This document shows positions 60,201-64,000 of a stretch of DNA of 64,000 nt, piece by piece (within the stretch, counting starts at the first letter, position 1; the number at the start of each line of letters is the position of its first letter). The stretch is from Taeniopygia guttata (Eukaryota > Chordata > Aves > Passeriformes > Estrildidae). The stretch spans positions 122,658,501 through 122,722,500 of the forward strand of contig NC_133026.1 in assembly GCF_048771995.1 (NCBI RefSeq), read 5' to 3'. The notes beneath the pieces are model-generated. The model did not search any database, was not told the origin of the DNA, and was given only the letters and a program-made list of their open reading frames with translations. Made by a program: the position numbers and the translations under genes.

Positions 60201-60373
60201 TCCTCCTAATTTTAAAGGCAGACAGAAAATCACCCTGAAAAGTGATAGCAACTTAATTGGACCTACTGTGGTTGGGAGTAAAATTAAATATCCACAATTT
60301 TTAGAGCCAGAAGACTGACTACCTGAGGAATGAGTGCTGTGTCTTTGACATGATCTGCTCGTGCGGAGTATCG
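55521..60373. other. Intergenic, upstream of IL7
   Basis: Mostly AT-rich with T and G homopolymer runs (57247-57272; 58742-58753), an island of GC-rich unassigned sequence at 59325-59545, and A/T-rich simple sequence near 60.1 kb. No gene recognised. Confidence 0.6.
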
Positions 60374-60894
60374 TGACAGTTCCTTTGCCGATCCCAAAAG
60401 TGCAAAAAGGCAAACAGCAGGGGACCATCAGTTTAATCACCACAAATGCACTTTTATTTAGGTGCCAGCAGCAAATGCGATAGAGGGGACAGAAAAAGGA
60501 AATAAAGAATAGAGAGAAAAGAGGGAAAGGGGAATATAGCTACCACTGTCCGAGACAAGCTCCTCGATGGTCCAGCCACATAGATTTGCCATCATCCACT
60601 TCTTTTGTCTTCCCATCTTTTGGGAAGACTTCGGTAGGGCACCGAAGTCTTCCCAACAGGATACAGTTTATACAGTCCTTAGCCAAAGCGAGTGGCATCT
60701 AGCCAGAAGGTGGGAAAGAGTGATGGGCCATTGTGCAGAGCCCGTTGCTCCGTGCAGCAGGTGAGGGCGCGCAGGGACAGGGACAAGCCACCGCTTGTCA
60801 CAGCCTGTTGGAATGCAGTGTCTGCAGAAGCACAGTGACCTGCTGACAGTCACTTGGCAAGCGTCGGCATCCACCTCGGCCACAGCTCCTGTCA
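60374..60894 (-). mobile_element. ERV LTR, minus strand (fossil)
   Basis: A 521-bp unit with complementary ends, TGACAG...CTGTCA. On the minus strand it has a U3 of about 220 bp, a TATAAA box (60667-60672), an AATAAA signal (60453-60458) and a following U5-like part, which is the layout of an LTR. No matching target-site duplication and no flanking internal genes were recognised, so it is either solo or has slightly different ends. The style suggests an avian ERV; no subfamily is assigned. Its R region carries strong inverted repeats. Confidence 0.7.
60607..60656 (-). repeat. Overlapping inverted repeats within the LTR
   Basis: TTGGGAAGACTTCGGT (60620-60635) and ACCGAAGTCTTCCCAA (60641-60656) are perfect 16-bp complements around a five-base loop. 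GTCTTCCCA at 60607-60615 can pair instead with TGGGAAGAC at 60621-60629. The two pairings share one strand and exclude each other. Confidence 0.8.
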
Positions 60895-63800
60895 GGGTCT
60901 GCAGGGCCCTTGCGACAGTCCTGAGGCAAATGCAGGAAACTTCAGATCGTCTCTCACAGTCTTAAATCTTGGAAACATAATACAGGTGCTAAAGGTTTAA
61001 TGGATTAATAAATGTCTGTGTTCTATTACAGTTCCAATGAAGGGTTTAGGTCTGTTCTTAAATTAATTAAAAGACATTTTTTTCTCCATCTGCAAGACGT
61101 ATTGAGTGTGGGGGGTTGTTGTTAATTTTTCTTTGGTTTTTCTTGTAAAGTCCCTTTTCTGATTAAATGTTTATTTTAGTAAGAGATGTTCTGTGTCCTT
61201 CATGCAAAACATAAAGCTGACTCCTTTCTCACAGTGTGAAAACTTACTTAATCATGATGAATTCTGTGGACTTCAGGACTTTTTTATTTTGCTAATCAAT
61301 CCTTTCCAGGCATGGTATGGCTTTACTTGCTCAACTTTTACTGGATTTAAATCCATCCAATTAAAAAACCTTATGAGATGTACTCTTTACTATCAAGCAG
61401 CTGCATTTATTGCATGATGGTAAACTAGCCTGAAGAGGAACCCTGTTCTTAAAACTAATTTAATTAATTTAAAAAAAATCTATAGAAATGGTTTGAATAA
61501 AATGCAGTGTTTTTAAATAGAGAACTCTTATTGTAAGTGTGGATTTTGTGAGCCTAATCTTGCAACCTGTGCCTGTTTATCCCAAATTTAACGTACGAAG
61601 CTTAATTGTTTATTTGTAAGCAAAAGATTAATTTGCAGATTTGAAACTTGAACCTTGAAATTTCCCCTTTGAAGATTTGAATTACTTCTTACATTTCTTT
61701 TGCTACTGTCTGGAGTTGCCCTGAAATAATTCCAAACACATCTCTATCTTTGAAGATTACAAATTATGTTGTAGTAGTAGTGGAAACTGTTACAAATGTA
61801 CCTTTCTTCCCTGACTGTGTGATCTGTGTGTGGTTAGAGTGGGAGGGGGTGGTTAAGAAAGAGAAAAACTACAATTTAAATATGATCTTTAACTGCAGTT
61901 TGCCCAATAAGCATCACCTGGCAAATCAAAACAGTCAGTGCATGCTGAGACTTGAATTTTTTTTTTTAACAATGTATGCTTATGAAGACCTAGCCATAGT
62001 ATTTTGTAAGACAGTAACACAGTGCAGGTACTGTGTTTTTTGTTTTATGTATCCATTTTAAAGGGCTGAATTTGAAATAGTGAATGGATATGTGAGTGCT
62101 TGTTCTGAGATGTTTGGGCCTTTTATTGCCTTTGGTTTTTGTTGTCTCCCTCAGCAGAAATAACACCACCACTAAAAAAATGACCTGAAATTATTCTAAC
62201 CTACAGAAAATGGATGAAATAATGATGTGAGCTATGAAAGGAAAGGGAAGAAAGGAGTGAATGCCAGTAGTATATAGTTTTTTATTCTTTTAAATTACAT
62301 TCCCAAATTGTTCCCAAAATATTAAACAATGACATTTTTCAGAATGATGATGAAAACTCAAGCTAAACATGAAAGCTGACACTCTCCATGCCTTGCATCC
62401 ACAATTGCTACTGTCTAATCAATCAGTCTTTAACAGGCTGTTGTGATTTCAGAAACATATTCTTGAATGTCCCACCTTGCATTGAAGATTTGGGTCTCTT
62501 TCAAGATATCAAAAAGGCATGCAGTTATCAAGAAACAACAGTAACAGGAGATGCAGCTAATAAAGGTTGGTATATTAATAGTAAAGGCTTCCTGACTCTG
62601 CAGTTTTTAACCCCTTCCTCTCTACAAGTATTAAAGACAAATGCTACAAGTATATACTATATAGAAGAAGAAGAAATATACTACAAGTATTAAAGAAATA
62701 TACTACATCTCAGTTCTTAGCCCTGGTTTATTTGTTAGAATTCTGGACCATACAGTTTTGGAATGAAAAATAACTGGTCAGTAATTCACAAGTTATTTCA
62801 CATTTTGCCACGTGTTTTATTTGATGTGTTTTTATAGGGGCACTGAGAAGCTGTGGCCTTTTCTCTGTGTGTCACACCCAGCATTATCTGTTATCTTTCC
62901 TGACCCAGATGATACAATTTAGTGCCTTTTGTCCGTGTATGGCTAAGATTAGGGCAGGGGCTGTGAGCGAAGCTGTGAGCAAGGCAGCTGAAGATGTGTT
63001 TAGGTAAGACTCTGTGACTGGGACATCTAAGGAGGTGAATGGGGGTTTCAGCAAGGAGTTATGGATCTCTTTGGGAATGCTAGTCCACCACTGGTGACCT
63101 GAGCCCCTAGATCAGGAGGGCTTGTGGTGGAATTGTCATATCTTCCACAGAGGCAGAGCCTTGCAGATATTGTGGCACGATACATACTGCCTTGAGCTGC
63201 TTCTGAAGAACACCCTGCAAGAGATCCCTGTGCCACAGTGTTTGCACATTTGTGTTGTGATCCCTTAAGGGACTTCTAGTACTGCAAATGCAGCCTCACT
63301 TGGGGCACTCCTGGGAACAATACCAGTCTCAAATCCATGGGACAGTCTTCTTGCACTTATCCTGCCCCAACTTAATATTCTTGTGTCACGCTCTGTTTAT
63401 AAGGGACTTTTTTGAATGCAAATACTTTACCCAGTGGTGGTCATAACATAGCTTGTGAGCCTGGACAAGAGTCCTCCCCAGTGCTAATTGGTGAATATAC
63501 TAGCACCTTTGTTTCCATGGGTTTGGACTGAGGGGTTCAGGAGATGTAAGGACTGCTTCCACTAGCTGCAGATCCTGGGACACAAGCTCAAATTGCTATC
63601 CCCTCCATTTCCCTGGCATGTCAGTGGGAATCAGAGCTCACTGTTACTGTTTGGCAGGTAGAAGAATGGGAACTTCCTTGGTTTGTGTCCTTTTAGGAAA
63701 AGAGTTTCTATGTGAGTCTAGGAGACAGAGGCAAAGAAAGTACCAAATTTTCTGGCTCTTGTAAAGGAATAAAAGAAATCTTTACTGTTGTATAAACCTT

Positions 63801-63900
63801 GGCTTGTTGTGTAAAACTTGGAGATGGTAAATAGAGAATGGACCCAGAAGAAATTGCACACAGGGTCTCAGTATGGAGATAGCAAGGCCAGGTCATCTGA
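60895..63900. other. Intergenic, no gene recognised
   Basis: AT-rich to about 62.8 kb, then of more mixed composition. The motif CTACAAGTAT occurs three times within 62622-62690. Open frames up to about 100 codons have no recognised features. Confidence 0.55.
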
Positions 63901-63904
63901 GGCA

Positions 63905-64000
63905 TTGACCAACCTCCTCTAGTGGAAGGTGTCTCTGCCCACAGCAGGGAGGTTGAAAAAAGATGATATTTAAGGTCCCTTCCCAACCCAAACTATTGCA
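63905..64000 (+). repeat. CR1 LINE 3' end, cut by window edge
   Basis: Contains the tail sequences 'tggaaggtgtctctgcccac', 'agcagggaggttg', 'aggtcccttcccaaccca' and 'aactattgca', on the + strand. The last few bases lie beyond the window. Confidence 0.8.

Noticed and set aside
1-64000. tRNA or rRNA genes
   Set aside because: No cloverleaf with A and B boxes and no rRNA-like segment was seen on either strand.

Overview
The window looks like avian nuclear DNA. It is AT-rich with two sharp CpG islands, carries many CR1 LINE fragments with the avian-type 3' end, and has short retroviral LTRs of the kinds common in songbirds. A passerine is my best guess from the LTR styles, but nothing in the window proves it. 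Two host genes can be reconstructed exon by exon with intact frames and GT/AG splice sites. All gene identities come from recalled family sequences, not from a database search.

Gene 1 is ZC2HC1A (zinc finger C2HC-type containing 1A, formerly FAM164A) on the + strand. It has nine coding exons from 7822 to 37123 and encodes 329 aa. Its CpG-island promoter is at about 7.56-8.23 kb and introns 1 and 7 are each about 11 kb. Its 3' UTR probably runs to about 42.3 kb.

Gene 2 is IL7 (interleukin 7) on the - strand. It has five coding exons from 55065 down to 45744 and encodes 179 aa. The first coding exon holds only 10 coding bases and lies in a GC-rich island at about 54.2-55.5 kb. The two genes are convergent, with about 2.4 kb between their predicted poly(A) regions. 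This agrees with the ZC2HC1A-IL7 order known in other vertebrates.

Layout: 1-7.5 kb is intergenic DNA with a CR1 piece, a solo LTR, simple repeats, and a minus-strand LTR abutting a CR1 tail just upstream of the ZC2HC1A promoter. The gene ZC2HC1A fills 7.8-42.3 kb; its introns hold CR1 pieces, several clean inverted repeats and a CpG-rich islet with two CTCF-like motifs. The 42.3-44.7 kb stretch between the genes holds a CR1 fragment. IL7 covers 44.7-55.3 kb; a CR1 fragment reaches to within about 40 bp of its exon-3 splice acceptor, and intron 1 has a 17-bp minisatellite and IRF/NF-kB-like sites. From 55.5 to 64 kb is intergenic DNA with an LTR at 60.4-60.9 kb and a CR1 tail at the end.

I see no unusual multigene system. 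The most interesting material concerns IL7: its many cysteines, overlapping upstream ORFs, immune-type regulatory motifs, and the LINE next to a splice site. The intronic CTCF-like islet in ZC2HC1A is also worth checking.
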